This document shows positions 53,213 through 61,772 of a DNA stretch of 64,000 nt, piece after piece (the stretch's first letter is position 1; the number at the start of each line of letters is the position of its first letter). The notes below the pieces were generated by a model. That model saw only the letters and a list, made by a program, of their open reading frames with translations, was not told the DNA's origin and searched no databases. Origin of the DNA: Povalibacter uvarum. Its GTDB lineage: Bacteria > Pseudomonadota > Gammaproteobacteria > Steroidobacterales > Steroidobacteraceae. The translations under genes were made by a program, and so were the position numbers. The stretch spans positions 310,001 through 374,000 of the forward strand of contig NZ_JACHHZ010000004.1 in NCBI RefSeq assembly GCF_014202975.1, given 5' to 3'.

Positions 53213-54514
53213 TTAGAACCCCACCGTCGCCCGTACCCCCTCCGCGTCATTCTCCAGCCGTATCCCCCACCTGTACCTCTCGCAGATCCTCCTCACGAGG
53301 TACAGCCCCATCCCATGGCCTCCTGGATGCGTGGTGAAATGCCGGGCAGCCGCTTGCGGCAGGTCCGCGTGGGGTAGTGCACCAGCATTGGACACGATCA
53401 GCTCCCGGTCCTTCATGACGCACCGGACCTCGTCGGCCGTGCCATGTTGCAGGGCATTGCGGACGATATTGCCGATCAGCATGGCCACCATGCTTTCCGG
53501 GGCCGGGACCCGTACCGGATGCTGCATATCGACATGGATCGAGATTTTCTTTCCGGCGGTGACGGAACGCAGGTCGTCGACGACTCGGACGAGGAGCTGC
53601 TGCACTTCGCAGGCCGCTTCTGCCCGGGTCGCGGCGTGTTCCTCTCGCGACAGCATGAGCAGGGCGTCGGTGAATTCCGTCATCTCGCGCACAGCTCGCT
53701 GAATGCGCGCCAATGCGCTCGCGGTCGAAGGACGATCCGCCATCTGCGCTTCGAGCAACTCGACGGCGCCGCGAATCACCGCAAGCGGCGTCCGCAACTC
53801 GTGGCTCGCTGTCGATGTGAAGGACTGTTCGCGCTCGACGAACCCGTCGAGCCGTTCCATGTAGCTGTCGATCGATCGTGCAATCGGTTCGAGCTCGTTG
53901 CCCGCGAACTCCGCACCGATGCGCACGTGACGCTGAACGGGATCGATGGCCGTCAATCGATCGGCCAGTGTGTTGATGGGCTCGACGAGGCGGCGTGAAA
54001 TTCCGAACGCGGCCCAGCCCGCCATGGCGACGATGCCGACTACGCCCAGCGCGATGATCAGGACCGCGATCAGTTCCTGTCGAGCGTGCGTGGTCACGTC
54101 GTACGTGATGTACAGGCGGCCGAAATCCCCGTCGCGAACGAGCACATCGAGCACTCGTCCCGCCGAACGGACGCGATGCATTTCGCCGGGGCGCAGCGTC
54201 GCGATGCGGCGCGGCAGCTCCGCGAAATCGCTCGAGCGATAGATGCTCAGGCGCGCCGATCGCAGCGGCTCGGCGCCACGATCGATTCGCATGCGCTGCT
54301 CGTAGTGCGTGAGCTCTTCGGAGAGCAAGTCGTACGTGACGTTGCGCTTCAGGCGCTCGTCGGCGAGCACGGCCCATGCCGCAAGCACGATGCCCGCGAC
54401 TGCGACAAGCGCGAGCATGGTGCCCGCGATGCGCGACCGCAGGCTGAGTCCGGCCAGCCATTGATCGGCCTTACGGACGAATGGGATCCGGCGAAAGTCG
54501 ATAGCCCGTGCCAT
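53213..54514 (-). CDS. sensor histidine kinase (OmpR-partner type)
   Basis: This protein of about 433 residues has two membrane segments (about residues 30-50 and 175-195) flanking a periplasmic sensor domain, then HAMP and HisKA (STASHELRTPLAVIRG, phosphorylated His) and a HATPase domain with NIVRNALQHG (N box) and GHGMGLYLV (G2 box). The start is taken at the ATG of MARAIDFRRIPF. This overlaps the response-regulator gene end by 44 bases. A later start is possible. It pairs with that regulator in a two-component system. The signal is unknown. Confidence 0.88.
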   Translation of the reverse strand: MARAIDFRRIPFVRKADQWLAGLSLRSRIAGTMLALVAVAGIVLAAWAVLADERLKRNVTYDLLSEELTHYEQRMRIDRGAEPLRSARLSIYRSSDFAELPRRIATLRPGEMHRVRSAGRVLDVLVRDGDFGRLYITYDVTTHARQELIAVLIIALGVVGIVAMAGWAAFGISRRLVEPINTLADRLTAIDPVQRHVRIGAEFAGNELEPIARSIDSYMERLDGFVEREQSFTSTASHELRTPLAVIRGAVELLEAQMADRPSTASALARIQRAVREMTEFTDALLMLSREEHAATRAEAACEVQQLLVRVVDDLRSVTAGKKISIHVDMQHPVRVPAPESMVAMLIGNIVRNALQHGTADEVRCVMKDRELIVSNAGALPHADLPQAAARHFTTHPGGHGMGLYLVRRICERYRWGIRLENDAEGVRATVGF

Positions 54515-55157
54515 GTATCGTATGAAGCAGCTTGACCGGGAAATTCTTGTCGATCGCCGCACGCAGAGCGTGCATGTGAGCCCGCAGGAAATCGCCTTCG
54601 GGTGCGCGATCGCCCCACAGCTCGTGCTCGAGCTCGGCACGCGTGACGACGCGGCCGGCGTTCTGCATCAGCACTGCGAGGATGCGGCGCGTCGTGGGAT
54701 TGAGCTTGATCTTCTCGCCTGCGCGCTCGGCTTCGAGCGTGTTCAGGTCGAACTTCAGATCGCCGACGACGAGGACGCGAGGCGCGTCCGGCGGACTCGC
54801 GCGCCGGACGAGCGCCTTGAGGCGCGCATCCAGCTCGATGAGTGAGAACGGTTTGACCAGGTAGTCATCCGCGCCTGCTTCGAATCCCTCGACCTTGTCG
54901 GTCAGCAGGTCTTTCGCGGTGAGCATGAGGATCGGCACGCGAGTGTGGCCGGCCTGTCGCAGATTCCGGCACACGGAGATGCCATCCATGCCGGGCAGCA
55001 TCAGGTCCAGCACGATCGCGTCGTAAGGACGCGTGCGCGCGAGATCGAGACCGGCAAGGCCATCGGCTGCGTGCTCGACCGTGTCGCCGCGCGCAGCGAA
55101 GTATTCCGCGATATTCGCGGCGATGTCCTTGTGGTCCTCGATCAGCAAGAGCTGCAT
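54471..55157 (-). CDS. OmpR-family response regulator
   Basis: This 228-residue regulator has an N-terminal receiver (ED at residues 7-8, VLDLMLPGMDG with the phospho-acceptor Asp, and the Lys in VKPFSLIEL) and a C-terminal winged-helix DNA-binding domain (TRRILAVLMQNAGRVVTRAELEH). First gene of the two-component operon, it overlaps the kinase start. It probably activates or represses nearby or distant targets. None can be identified from sequence. Confidence 0.95.
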   Translation of the reverse strand: MQLLLIEDHKDIAANIAEYFAARGDTVEHAADGLAGLDLARTRPYDAIVLDLMLPGMDGISVCRNLRQAGHTRVPILMLTAKDLLTDKVEGFEAGADDYLVKPFSLIELDARLKALVRRASPPDAPRVLVVGDLKFDLNTLEAERAGEKIKLNPTTRRILAVLMQNAGRVVTRAELEHELWGDRAPEGDFLRAHMHALRAAIDKNFPVKLLHTIHGTGYRLSPDPIRP

Positions 55158-55214
55158 GAGCGTTCGATCCGATGTGTCATCTGGCGGTCACATTCTAGGT
55201 CCAACCGACCGGGA

Positions 55215-55320
55215 GGAAGGAGGAGAAGATTCTCCACGGGGTTCACGGGGATCCATGGGGCGGACGAAATACGGTTCTCGCCCCGTGGTTCCCTGTGTTC
55301 CCCCGTGGAAAATCCTCTCC
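55215..55320. repeat. CCACGGGG-family long inverted repeat
   Basis: The left arm contains GATTCTCCACGGGGTTCACG and the right arm CCCCGTGGTTCCCTGTGTTC then CCCCGTGGA; together they form an imperfect stem of about 40 bases with an AT-richer loop. A close relative lies at 62378-62489. It occupies most of the region upstream of the PAP2 gene. Confidence 0.65.
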
Positions 55321-55426
55321 GTTTCCTGCACTGGGTCACAAATCACAGAAAGGTCATATACCTGCAAATCGACTGCAGCACATCCCGACGAGACTGAGCA
55401 CGCTACCGAAGGACGAGGGGACTGCT

Positions 55427-55972
55427 ATGGCCTCCGCAAGAGCAACCGAACTGTTCCGGCGCGTCGATGCGATCGAGTACAACTGGTGTCTGCGGCTGAA
55501 CCGCGGCTGCAGCCGTCCGTATGTTCGCGATGTGTTCGCGGCGGTGAGCCGCCTCGGCGACGGCGTGTTCTGGTACACGCTCGTTCTCTCGCTGCCGTTC
55601 ATCTACGGACAGGAAGCCCTGCTGCCTGTGCTGCGGATGGCTATCGTCGGCTTCACCGGCCTCGCGCTCTACAAGTATCTCAAGTCGCGTCTCGTGCGTG
55701 AGCGTCCGTATATTTCGCTCGCGGGTATCGTTCCGGGAACGCGGGCGCTTGATCGCTACAGCTTCCCTTCCGGCCATACGCTGCACGCGGTGAGCTTCAC
55801 GGTGCTCATCACTGCCAGCTATCCCGAGCTGGCAATGCTCTGCGTTCCGTTCGCGATGCTCGTTGCGATGTCGCGCGTCGTTCTTGGCCTTCACTATCCG
55901 AGCGATGTGGCTGCAGGCGCGATCATCGGCGCGACCCTCGCCGGTGCGAGCATGGTGGTGATGCCGATCTGA
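55427..55972 (+). CDS. PAP2-family membrane phosphatase
   Basis: This 181-residue integral membrane enzyme carries the three phosphatase motifs KYLKSRLVRERP, PSGHT and SRVVLGLHYPSD. Such enzymes remove phosphate from undecaprenyl pyrophosphate or phosphatidic acid-like lipids at the periplasmic face. GAGGGG lies before the ATG at 55427. It begins a run of plus-strand genes. Confidence 0.9.
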   Translation: MASARATELFRRVDAIEYNWCLRLNRGCSRPYVRDVFAAVSRLGDGVFWYTLVLSLPFIYGQEALLPVLRMAIVGFTGLALYKYLKSRLVRERPYISLAGIVPGTRALDRYSFPSGHTLHAVSFTVLITASYPELAMLCVPFAMLVAMSRVVLGLHYPSDVAAGAIIGATLAGASMVVMPI

Positions 55973-55997
55973 TTTCTGTGTGGGCCCGGGCTCTTGC

Positions 55998-56025
55998 TGT
56001 GGGTCCGACTAAAGTCGGACCCACA
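55998..56025. repeat. GTGGGTCCG-family perfect palindrome
   Basis: TGTGGGTCCGACTAAAGTCG then GACCCACA is a perfect stem of 13 base pairs around AA. It lies 25 bases after the PAP2 stop and could act as its terminator. Confidence 0.75.
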
Positions 56026-56109
56026 GGCCGCAGCTCCCCTGGTTATCCGTGGCCAACCCGCCGCGCGTGTGATTGACTCGTCCGCTGCCAAATCGCGGGC
56101 GAGGTTTCC

Positions 56110-56439
56110 ATGCGCATCACCGACCTTCCCTTCGGGACCACCGACTGGTCCCAGATCGAGTCCACTCAGCATCCGGGTGAGCGCGGCGTGGCGCACTGGC
56201 GGACCCGCCAGTTCGGCGCCATTCGTGTGCGAATGGTCGAATACTCTCCCGGCTACTTTGCCGACCACTGGTGCCGCAAAGGGCACATCCTCCTGTGCCT
56301 CGAGGGCGAGCTTCATACCGAGCTCGATGACGGGCGCGGCTTCACGTTGCGTCCCGGCATGAGTTATCAGGTGGCGGATGAGGCAGAAGCCCATCGATCG
56401 TCTACATCCTCTGGGGCAAAGCTCTTCATCGTCGACTGA
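56110..56439 (+). CDS. DHCW-motif cupin-fold protein
   Basis: This 109-residue single-domain cupin contains FADHWCRKGHILLCLEGELH, the DHCW signature that names the family, and a second cupin motif ending in SGAKLFIVD. Members probably bind a metal and a small ligand. Their function is not known. GAGG lies six to nine bases before the ATG. Confidence 0.88.
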   Translation: MRITDLPFGTTDWSQIESTQHPGERGVAHWRTRQFGAIRVRMVEYSPGYFADHWCRKGHILLCLEGELHTELDDGRGFTLRPGMSYQVADEAEAHRSSTSSGAKLFIVD

Positions 56440-56513
56440 ACCCTGGGCTCCGACAGCCATCCGGGCGGGGACGGGCTACACTGCCTGAAACAAGCCTGTC
56501 ATCCGGAGCCGCC

Positions 56514-56783
56514 ATGTGCAGGAACATCAAGACCCTGTTCAATTTCGAGCCACCGGCCACGGAGGAGGAGATCCGGGCGGCCTCGCTGCAGTTCGTCCGC
56601 AAGCTCAGCGGCTTCACCAAGCCGTCAAAGGCCAATGAAGAGTCGTTCAACCAGGCGATCGAAGAGGTCACCGCGGCGGCCGGGAAGCTGATCGCGTCGC
56701 TCGTGACGACAGCCGAACCGCGCGATCGCGAGGTCGAGGCCGCGCGTGCGCGTGCGAGATCGATCGCCCGCTTTGCGCCATAG
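56514..56783 (+). CDS. DUF2277 protein
   Basis: This 89-residue protein has the family opening MCRNIKTLFNFEPPATEEEI and a helical body with conserved ASLQFVRKLSGFTKPSKAN. It is widespread, often found next to small metabolic genes, and without a known role. It follows the cupin gene by 74 bases. Confidence 0.9.
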   Translation: MCRNIKTLFNFEPPATEEEIRAASLQFVRKLSGFTKPSKANEESFNQAIEEVTAAAGKLIASLVTTAEPRDREVEAARARARSIARFAP

Positions 56784-56812
56784 ACGTTCGCAAGCCGACA
56801 TAGGGGGCAGTC

Positions 56813-57223
<411 letters not shown>

Positions 57224-57235
57224 GAGACGATACTG

Positions 57236-57931
57236 ATGCGCGATCGCGTACTCATCGGGCTGGTTGGCGACCGCAGCGACGCTGTCGTTGCGCACAAGGC
57301 GATTCCCATTGCGCTGCGTCTCGCGGGCGAGGCGGTCGGAGTCGATGCGGCGTTCGAATGGCTGCCGACGGAGACGATCATCAGTGCCGATCCGCTGCGG
57401 CGTTTCGATGGGCTGTGGTGCGTACCGGGAAGCCCCTATCGGAACATGGATGGCGCACTGCTCGCGATCCGGTATGCGCGCTCGAAGCCGATTCCTTTTC
57501 TGGGATCGTGCGGCGGCTTTCAGCATGCCGTGGTCGAGTACGCGCGCAACGTTCTGGGCTGGGTCGATGCGGATCACGCGGAAACCGCGCCCGATTCACC
57601 TCGCGCTGTCATTGCACCGCTGACTTGTTCACTCGTTGAAGTCAGCGGTTCCGTGCGCTTCGTTCCGGGATCACGGACCGCTCAGGCGTACGGCGCGAGC
57701 GAGGCCCATGAAGGCTATCACTGCAGCTATGGCATCAATCCGGAGTTCGCGCAGGCCATCGCGAGCGGGCCGCTCAAAGTCGCGGCACGTGATGACGCTG
57801 GAGATATCCGAGCTGTCGAGTTGGACGATCATCCGTTCTTCGTCGCGAGTCTCTTCCAGTCCGAACGCGCGGCTCTGAAAGATGTGACTCCGCCGCTGGT
57901 CGTTGCGTTCGTGCGCGCGTGCGCGAAGTGA
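57236..57931 (+). CDS. CTP synthase-related class I glutamine amidotransferase-like protein
   Basis: This 231-residue protein resembles the C-terminal amidotransferase half of CTP synthase. The nucleophile elbow is GSCGGFQHA with Cys92, and a later His lies in GYHCSYGINPEF. It lacks the synthetase half. Proteins of this stand-alone family are partly annotated as selenoproteins because some carry selenocysteine at the Cys92 position. Here the codon is an ordinary Cys TGC. The reaction is unknown. It follows the iron permease-like gene by 12 bases. Confidence 0.85.
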   Translation: MRDRVLIGLVGDRSDAVVAHKAIPIALRLAGEAVGVDAAFEWLPTETIISADPLRRFDGLWCVPGSPYRNMDGALLAIRYARSKPIPFLGSCGGFQHAVVEYARNVLGWVDADHAETAPDSPRAVIAPLTCSLVEVSGSVRFVPGSRTAQAYGASEAHEGYHCSYGINPEFAQAIASGPLKVAARDDAGDIRAVELDDHPFFVASLFQSERAALKDVTPPLVVAFVRACAK

Positions 57932-57936
57932 GCCCT

Positions 57937-58458
57937 ATGGAATTCGTAGCCTGTACCTTCGACGCCCACGCGACGCCGATCCTCGAGATCCTGAATGACG
58001 CCATCGTCAACTCGACTGCGCTGTACGACTACAAGCCGCGGACGATCGACAACATGGTCTCGTGGTTCGCAGCGAAGGACGTCGGTCGCTTCCCCGTGAT
58101 CGGCGCAGTCGACCAACGGGGCACACTGATGGGGTTCGCCAGCTATGGCACGTTCCGAGCCTGGCCCGCTTACAAGTACAGCGTCGAGCATTCGATTTAC
58201 ATCCATGCGTCGCATCGCGGACAAGGGCTTGGATTCAAGCTGATGCAGAAACTGATCGAGGCGGCGACGGCGCAGAACTATCACGTGATGGTTGGCGGCA
58301 TCGATGTGACGAACGCATCGAGCATCGCACTGCATGAACGGCTTGGCTTCACGCACGCGGGCACGATCCGTGAAGCCGGCTTCAAGTTCGGCCGCTGGCT
58401 CGATCTCGCGTTCTATCAGAAAACCCTGGCGACGCCGGCGATTCCCGTCGACGGATAG
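57937..58458 (+). CDS. GNAT-family N-acetyltransferase (phosphinothricin acetyltransferase-like)
   Basis: This 173-residue acyltransferase has the acetyl-CoA loop in ASHRGQGLGFKLMQKL and the MVGGIDVTNASSIALHERLG motif typical of PAT/MnaT enzymes, which acetylate amino acid analogues such as methionine sulfone or phosphinothricin. ATG at 57937 comes five bases after the previous stop. A GTG at 57919 is an alternative. Confidence 0.88.
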   Translation: MEFVACTFDAHATPILEILNDAIVNSTALYDYKPRTIDNMVSWFAAKDVGRFPVIGAVDQRGTLMGFASYGTFRAWPAYKYSVEHSIYIHASHRGQGLGFKLMQKLIEAATAQNYHVMVGGIDVTNASSIALHERLGFTHAGTIREAGFKFGRWLDLAFYQKTLATPAIPVDG

Positions 58459-58492
58459 GCGGTGTCGCGGTTCCGCTGAGCTGGAGGCAGTC

Positions 58493-58900
58493 ATGGCAAC
58501 GATCGAAGAGACGAATGTCACTGTGGTTCGCGACTACCTCGCCGCGCTGGGCAACGGCGCAGCGGGCGATGCGCTCGGACGCTTCTTCTCACGCGACGCA
58601 CGTCAGATCGAATTGCCGAATCGTCTCAATCCCAAAGGCGGGGAGAGCGATCTCGCGACCCTCCTGAAAAGAGCCGAGCAGGGCAAGACGCTCTTGCGAC
58701 AGCAGCACTTCGACATCCGTTCCGTCGTGGCCCAGGGCAGCCACGTCGCTGTCGAGGCCGTGTGGACCGCGACGCTCGCAACGCCGCTGGCGACATTGCC
58801 CGCCGGAGCCGCGATGAAAGCGTACTTCGCGATGTTCTTCGAGATCGAAGGCGGCCGGATCGCCGTTCAGCGCAACTACGATTGCTTCGAGTCCTGGTAG
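58493..58900 (+). CDS. SnoaL-like/NTF2-fold protein
   Basis: This 135-residue protein has the small cone-shaped NTF2-like fold signature: helical start (VVRDYLAALGNG), then FFSRDARQIELPNRLNPKGG and EGGRIAVQRNYDCFESW. The family includes ketosteroid isomerase-like enzymes and many of unknown function. No catalytic Asp can be named with certainty. GGAGG lies just before the ATG. Confidence 0.85.
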   Translation: MATIEETNVTVVRDYLAALGNGAAGDALGRFFSRDARQIELPNRLNPKGGESDLATLLKRAEQGKTLLRQQHFDIRSVVAQGSHVAVEAVWTATLATPLATLPAGAAMKAYFAMFFEIEGGRIAVQRNYDCFESW

Positions 58901-58956
58901 GGAACTTCGGCCCGCGTCCGGGGACTAAACAGGGGCCTGCATCCGCGGGCCAGCTC

Positions 58957-58997
58957 CGGGGACGACCTCGCGGCTGATCTCTCAAGGGGACGACCCC
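58957..58997 (+). promoter_or_regulatory. guanidine-II riboswitch (mini-ykkC)
   Basis: Two short hairpins, each with an ACGA loop, lie in tandem: CGGGGACGACCTCG (58957-58970) and GGGGACGACCCC (58986-58997), separated by 15 bases. Twin stem-loops with ACGR loops are the defining form of the guanidine-II class. It ends 16 bases before a SugE-type SMR gene, the classic target, whose product exports guanidinium. When guanidinium binds, translation is expected to rise. Confidence 0.85.
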
Positions 58998-59013
58998 GCA
59001 TTCGCGGTGCGAC

Positions 59014-59340
59014 ATGTCCCCCACAATCTCCTGGTTTCTGCTCATTCTCGCGGGTCTCTTCGAAGTGGCCTGGGCCGTCGGGCTCAAGTACACCGAGGGC
59101 TTTACGCGGCTGTGGCCGAGCGTCGGCACGGTTGCCGCGATGATCGTTAGCCTTGCGTTGCTCGGTGTCGCCATGAAGTCGTTGCCGATGAGCACGGCCT
59201 ACGCCGTCTGGGTCGGCGTCGGCGCCGTAGGGACGGCTGCAATCGGCATCGCGCTGCTCGGCGATGCGGCGAGCCCTCCGCGACTCCTCAGTATCGGCCT
59301 GATCATGGCCGGAATCGTCGGGCTCAAGCTCTCGCAATAG
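59014..59340 (+). CDS. sugE: SMR-family guanidinium exporter, SugE/Gdx type
   Basis: This 108-residue protein has four membrane segments, with the essential Glu in segment 1 ([15 protein letters not shown], Glu17) and WPS just after it, which are Gdx features. The tail GIVGLKLSQ is typical. Gdx proteins exchange guanidinium for protons as an antiparallel dimer. The guanidine-II riboswitch 16 bases upstream matches this substrate. Confidence 0.95.
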   Translation: MSPTISWFLLILAGLFEVAWAVGLKYTEGFTRLWPSVGTVAAMIVSLALLGVAMKSLPMSTAYAVWVGVGAVGTAAIGIALLGDAASPPRLLSIGLIMAGIVGLKLSQ

Positions 59341-59376
59341 CTTTCGGCGCGATTGTCGCGGCGGTAGAGTGTTCGC

Positions 59377-59607
59377 ATGAAGACTCAAGGCCGCGACAGC
59401 CCCGAGACCCGCAGGACGCGAACGTTCCTCGCAGCGATCGGCGGCGTGCTGGTCGCGATAGCGCTGTGGTTCGGCGCTGCCGACCCGGGGCGCGACTACG
59501 CGGTATCGATCTGCGCTTTGCTCGGCGGAGCTTTCATCTGGGCCGCACGGTTTGCGCCGGATCGTTGGGTCAAGCGATGCGAGACGTTGCTGACGGAGCG
59601 GTCATGA
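59377..59607 (+). CDS. small two-span membrane protein, function unknown
   Basis: This 76-residue protein has two hydrophobic segments (FLAAIGGVLVAIALWFGA and VSICALLGGAFIWAARF) separated by a short loop, with a basic N terminus. Its TGA overlaps the ATG of the VanX-like gene by four bases (ATGA), which argues for translation. I recognise no family. The DNA before the start (GTAGAGTG) is a weak ribosome site. Confidence 0.6.
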   Translation: MKTQGRDSPETRRTRTFLAAIGGVLVAIALWFGAADPGRDYAVSICALLGGAFIWAARFAPDRWVKRCETLLTERS

Positions 59608-60314
59608 GCGTCACTCGGATATTCCTTGGGGCGACCGTTATCGCAGCTTCGCTCGGGCATGCTGACGACGCTCCGAAGGTTTCTCCCGCCGCGACGCCGG
59701 CCGCCGCCGGCTTCGTCAGCATTCAGGCCCTCGTGCCGGATATTCGTCTCGATATCCGGTACGCGACCAGCGCGAACTTCGTCGGTGCACGCGTCGACGG
59801 CTACGAAGCTCCGCGATGCTTTCTGCTCGAGCCCGTTGCGGAAGCGTTGCAACGGGTCGAGCTTGCCCTGCGGGCAGAACAGTTCCGTCTGCGGATCTTC
59901 GACTGCTATCGGCCCGTCCGCGCCGTAGGTCATTTCGTGCGCTGGGCCGGCGACCTCGATGACCAGCGCACGAAGCCGCTGTTCTATCCGGCGCTCGACA
60001 AGAGCAAGCTGCTCGGCGACTACATCGCAGCCACATCCGGTCACAGCCGCGGCGCGACCATCGATCTCACGCTCATGCGATGTGAGTCGAGCGGCCAGTG
60101 CGCGAGTCTCGACATGGGCACGGAGTTCGATTTCTTCGATGCCCTCGCCAACACCGAGTCGCCGGAGATCACGCCGCGGCAAAGGGAGAATCGCCAGCGC
60201 CTGCGCGCCGCCATGGAGAAAGAGGGGTTCCGGAACTACGCCATGGAATGGTGGCACTACACGTTCCAGCCCGAACCGTCGAAAGACGTCGCGTACGACT
60301 TCCCGGTGAAATAG
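59604..60314 (+). CDS. VanX-type D-Ala-D-Ala dipeptidase
   Basis: This 236-residue zinc peptidase of family M15D has a hydrophobic start (export signal likely, ending near LGHADD). The zinc and catalytic motifs are SGHSRGATID (His and Asp) and MEWWHYTF (Glu and His). It cleaves D-Ala-D-Ala dipeptides in peptidoglycan metabolism. Single copies like this are common in Gram-negative bacteria and are not by themselves vancomycin resistance. It starts overlapping the small membrane protein stop. Confidence 0.92.
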   Translation: MSVTRIFLGATVIAASLGHADDAPKVSPAATPAAAGFVSIQALVPDIRLDIRYATSANFVGARVDGYEAPRCFLLEPVAEALQRVELALRAEQFRLRIFDCYRPVRAVGHFVRWAGDLDDQRTKPLFYPALDKSKLLGDYIAATSGHSRGATIDLTLMRCESSGQCASLDMGTEFDFFDALANTESPEITPRQRENRQRLRAAMEKEGFRNYAMEWWHYTFQPEPSKDVAYDFPVK

Positions 60315-60379
60315 ACCGCAGCCGGATCGGCTCGCACGCGGCTACAATCCGCGACCATGTCGAACCACGCAACGCCATC

Positions 60380-61744
60380 GTGATCGCGACCTGGCTGCCG
60401 ACCCCGGCCAACTATGTCCTGGTGAGCGCGATCGCCGTGCTCGTCTACATCCTCACGACGCGTGCCCAGCACGCTCGTCGCGCGCCGACTTCCGCCATTG
60501 CATGGGTGCTCGGGCTCGCGCTCATGCCGTATCTCATGCTGCCGATCTATCTGCTGTTCGGCCAGCGCAAGCTGCGCCCGGTCGCGACGCCAAGAACGGG
60601 CGACATGACCGAAGGAGAGCACTGGGCCGCCGAGCTCATCGAGTGTTTCGGGCTTGCGCCGCCGTCGCTTGCCGAAGTGCGCCCTCATCGCAATGGAGTC
60701 GAGGCCCGCGACGCACTCTGGGAGCTCATCGAGGCGGCGCATGAGCGCCTCGATGTGTGCACGTTCCTGATCGGCAATGATCCGATCGGGACGGACGTAG
60801 TCGAGCGTCTGGTGGCGAAGGCACGGGCCGGCGTGAAAGTGCGCCTGTTGCTCGATGGCTTCTTCGCCGTATTCGTCCCGGGACGATTCCTGCGAAAGCT
60901 TCGTAAGGCCGGCGTCGAAGTTGCCGTGTTCCGGCCGTTCCTCAGCCTGCGCAGGCTCGGTCCGCGCAATCTGCGCAATCATCGCAAGTTCGTCATTGCT
61001 GACGATCGATGGGTCTGGAGCGGCGGGCGCAATCTCGCCGCGGAGTATTTCATCGACACGAACAAGGAGCCGGCGTGGCTCGACCTGTCCTTCGATCTCC
61101 GGGGATCGATCGCGGCCGAAGCGGCCCGGCAGTTCGATCTAGACTGGGCAGGCACGACGCGAGGGGAGGTTGCTGCCCGTGTGCCAAACGCCGTGGGAAT
61201 TGCGCAGGGTTCTCGCGTCCAGTTCCTGCCGAGCGGTCCGGATCAGGCCGAGGACACAGCGCAGTCATTGCTGATCGATGCCTGCTATCGCGCGCGTCGT
61301 CGCATTCTCGCGGTGACGCCGTACTTCGTGCCGGATGACAGCTTGCGTGTCGCGATCCGTCTCGCGGCGCGTCGCGGCGTCAAGGTCACGATCGTGTTGC
61401 CGGAGTTCTCCAATCATCGTCTCGCCGACTTCGTGCGTTCGCGCGCCATGCGGGATCTCGCGATGGCAGGCGTGGAGTTCCGGCTGCTCCCGCGCATGAT
61501 TCACGCCAAGGGCCTGGTCGTCGACGATACGCTGGCCATGAGCGGCTCGATCAATCTCGATCTGCGCAGCCTGCAGCTCAATCACGAAGCGTCGGTGGTT
61601 TTCTACGATCCCCGCGACATCGCGTGGTTCGCGGGCTGGATCGATGAAGTCGCGCCGCAAGGCGCCGTGTATGAAGCAACGCGCCCGGGGTTGCTGCGCG
61701 ACATCGCAGAAGGATTGCTGCTGACAGTCGCATTCCAGTTGTGA
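60380..61744 (+). CDS. cardiolipin synthase-like phospholipase D protein
   Basis: This protein of about 454 residues has two N-terminal membrane segments (ANYVLVSAIAVLVYIL; AIAWVLGLALMPYLMLPIYLL) and two HKD motifs, NHRKFVIADDRWVWSGGRN and HAKGLVVDDTLAMSGSINLD, so both active-site halves are present. It should join phospholipids into cardiolipin at the inner membrane. The start is uncertain. I chose GTG 60380 because it is the first start codon after the previous gene that keeps the membrane segment at the N terminus. No ribosome site is visible. Confidence 0.88.
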   Translation: MIATWLPTPANYVLVSAIAVLVYILTTRAQHARRAPTSAIAWVLGLALMPYLMLPIYLLFGQRKLRPVATPRTGDMTEGEHWAAELIECFGLAPPSLAEVRPHRNGVEARDALWELIEAAHERLDVCTFLIGNDPIGTDVVERLVAKARAGVKVRLLLDGFFAVFVPGRFLRKLRKAGVEVAVFRPFLSLRRLGPRNLRNHRKFVIADDRWVWSGGRNLAAEYFIDTNKEPAWLDLSFDLRGSIAAEAARQFDLDWAGTTRGEVAARVPNAVGIAQGSRVQFLPSGPDQAEDTAQSLLIDACYRARRRILAVTPYFVPDDSLRVAIRLAARRGVKVTIVLPEFSNHRLADFVRSRAMRDLAMAGVEFRLLPRMIHAKGLVVDDTLAMSGSINLDLRSLQLNHEASVVFYDPRDIAWFAGWIDEVAPQGAVYEATRPGLLRDIAEGLLLTVAFQL

Positions 61745-61772
61745 TCGCCACAAACAGAGGTAACGAAAGCTG

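Noticed and set aside
10224-56025. Palindromic repeats as a CRISPR array
   Set aside because: Copies are scattered singly or as inverted pairs over many kilobases without regular unique spacers, and no cas gene is present.
59604-60314. Vancomycin-resistance gene
   Set aside because: A lone VanX-like dipeptidase without vanH, vanA-type ligase or vanRS is a common cell-wall enzyme of Gram-negative bacteria.
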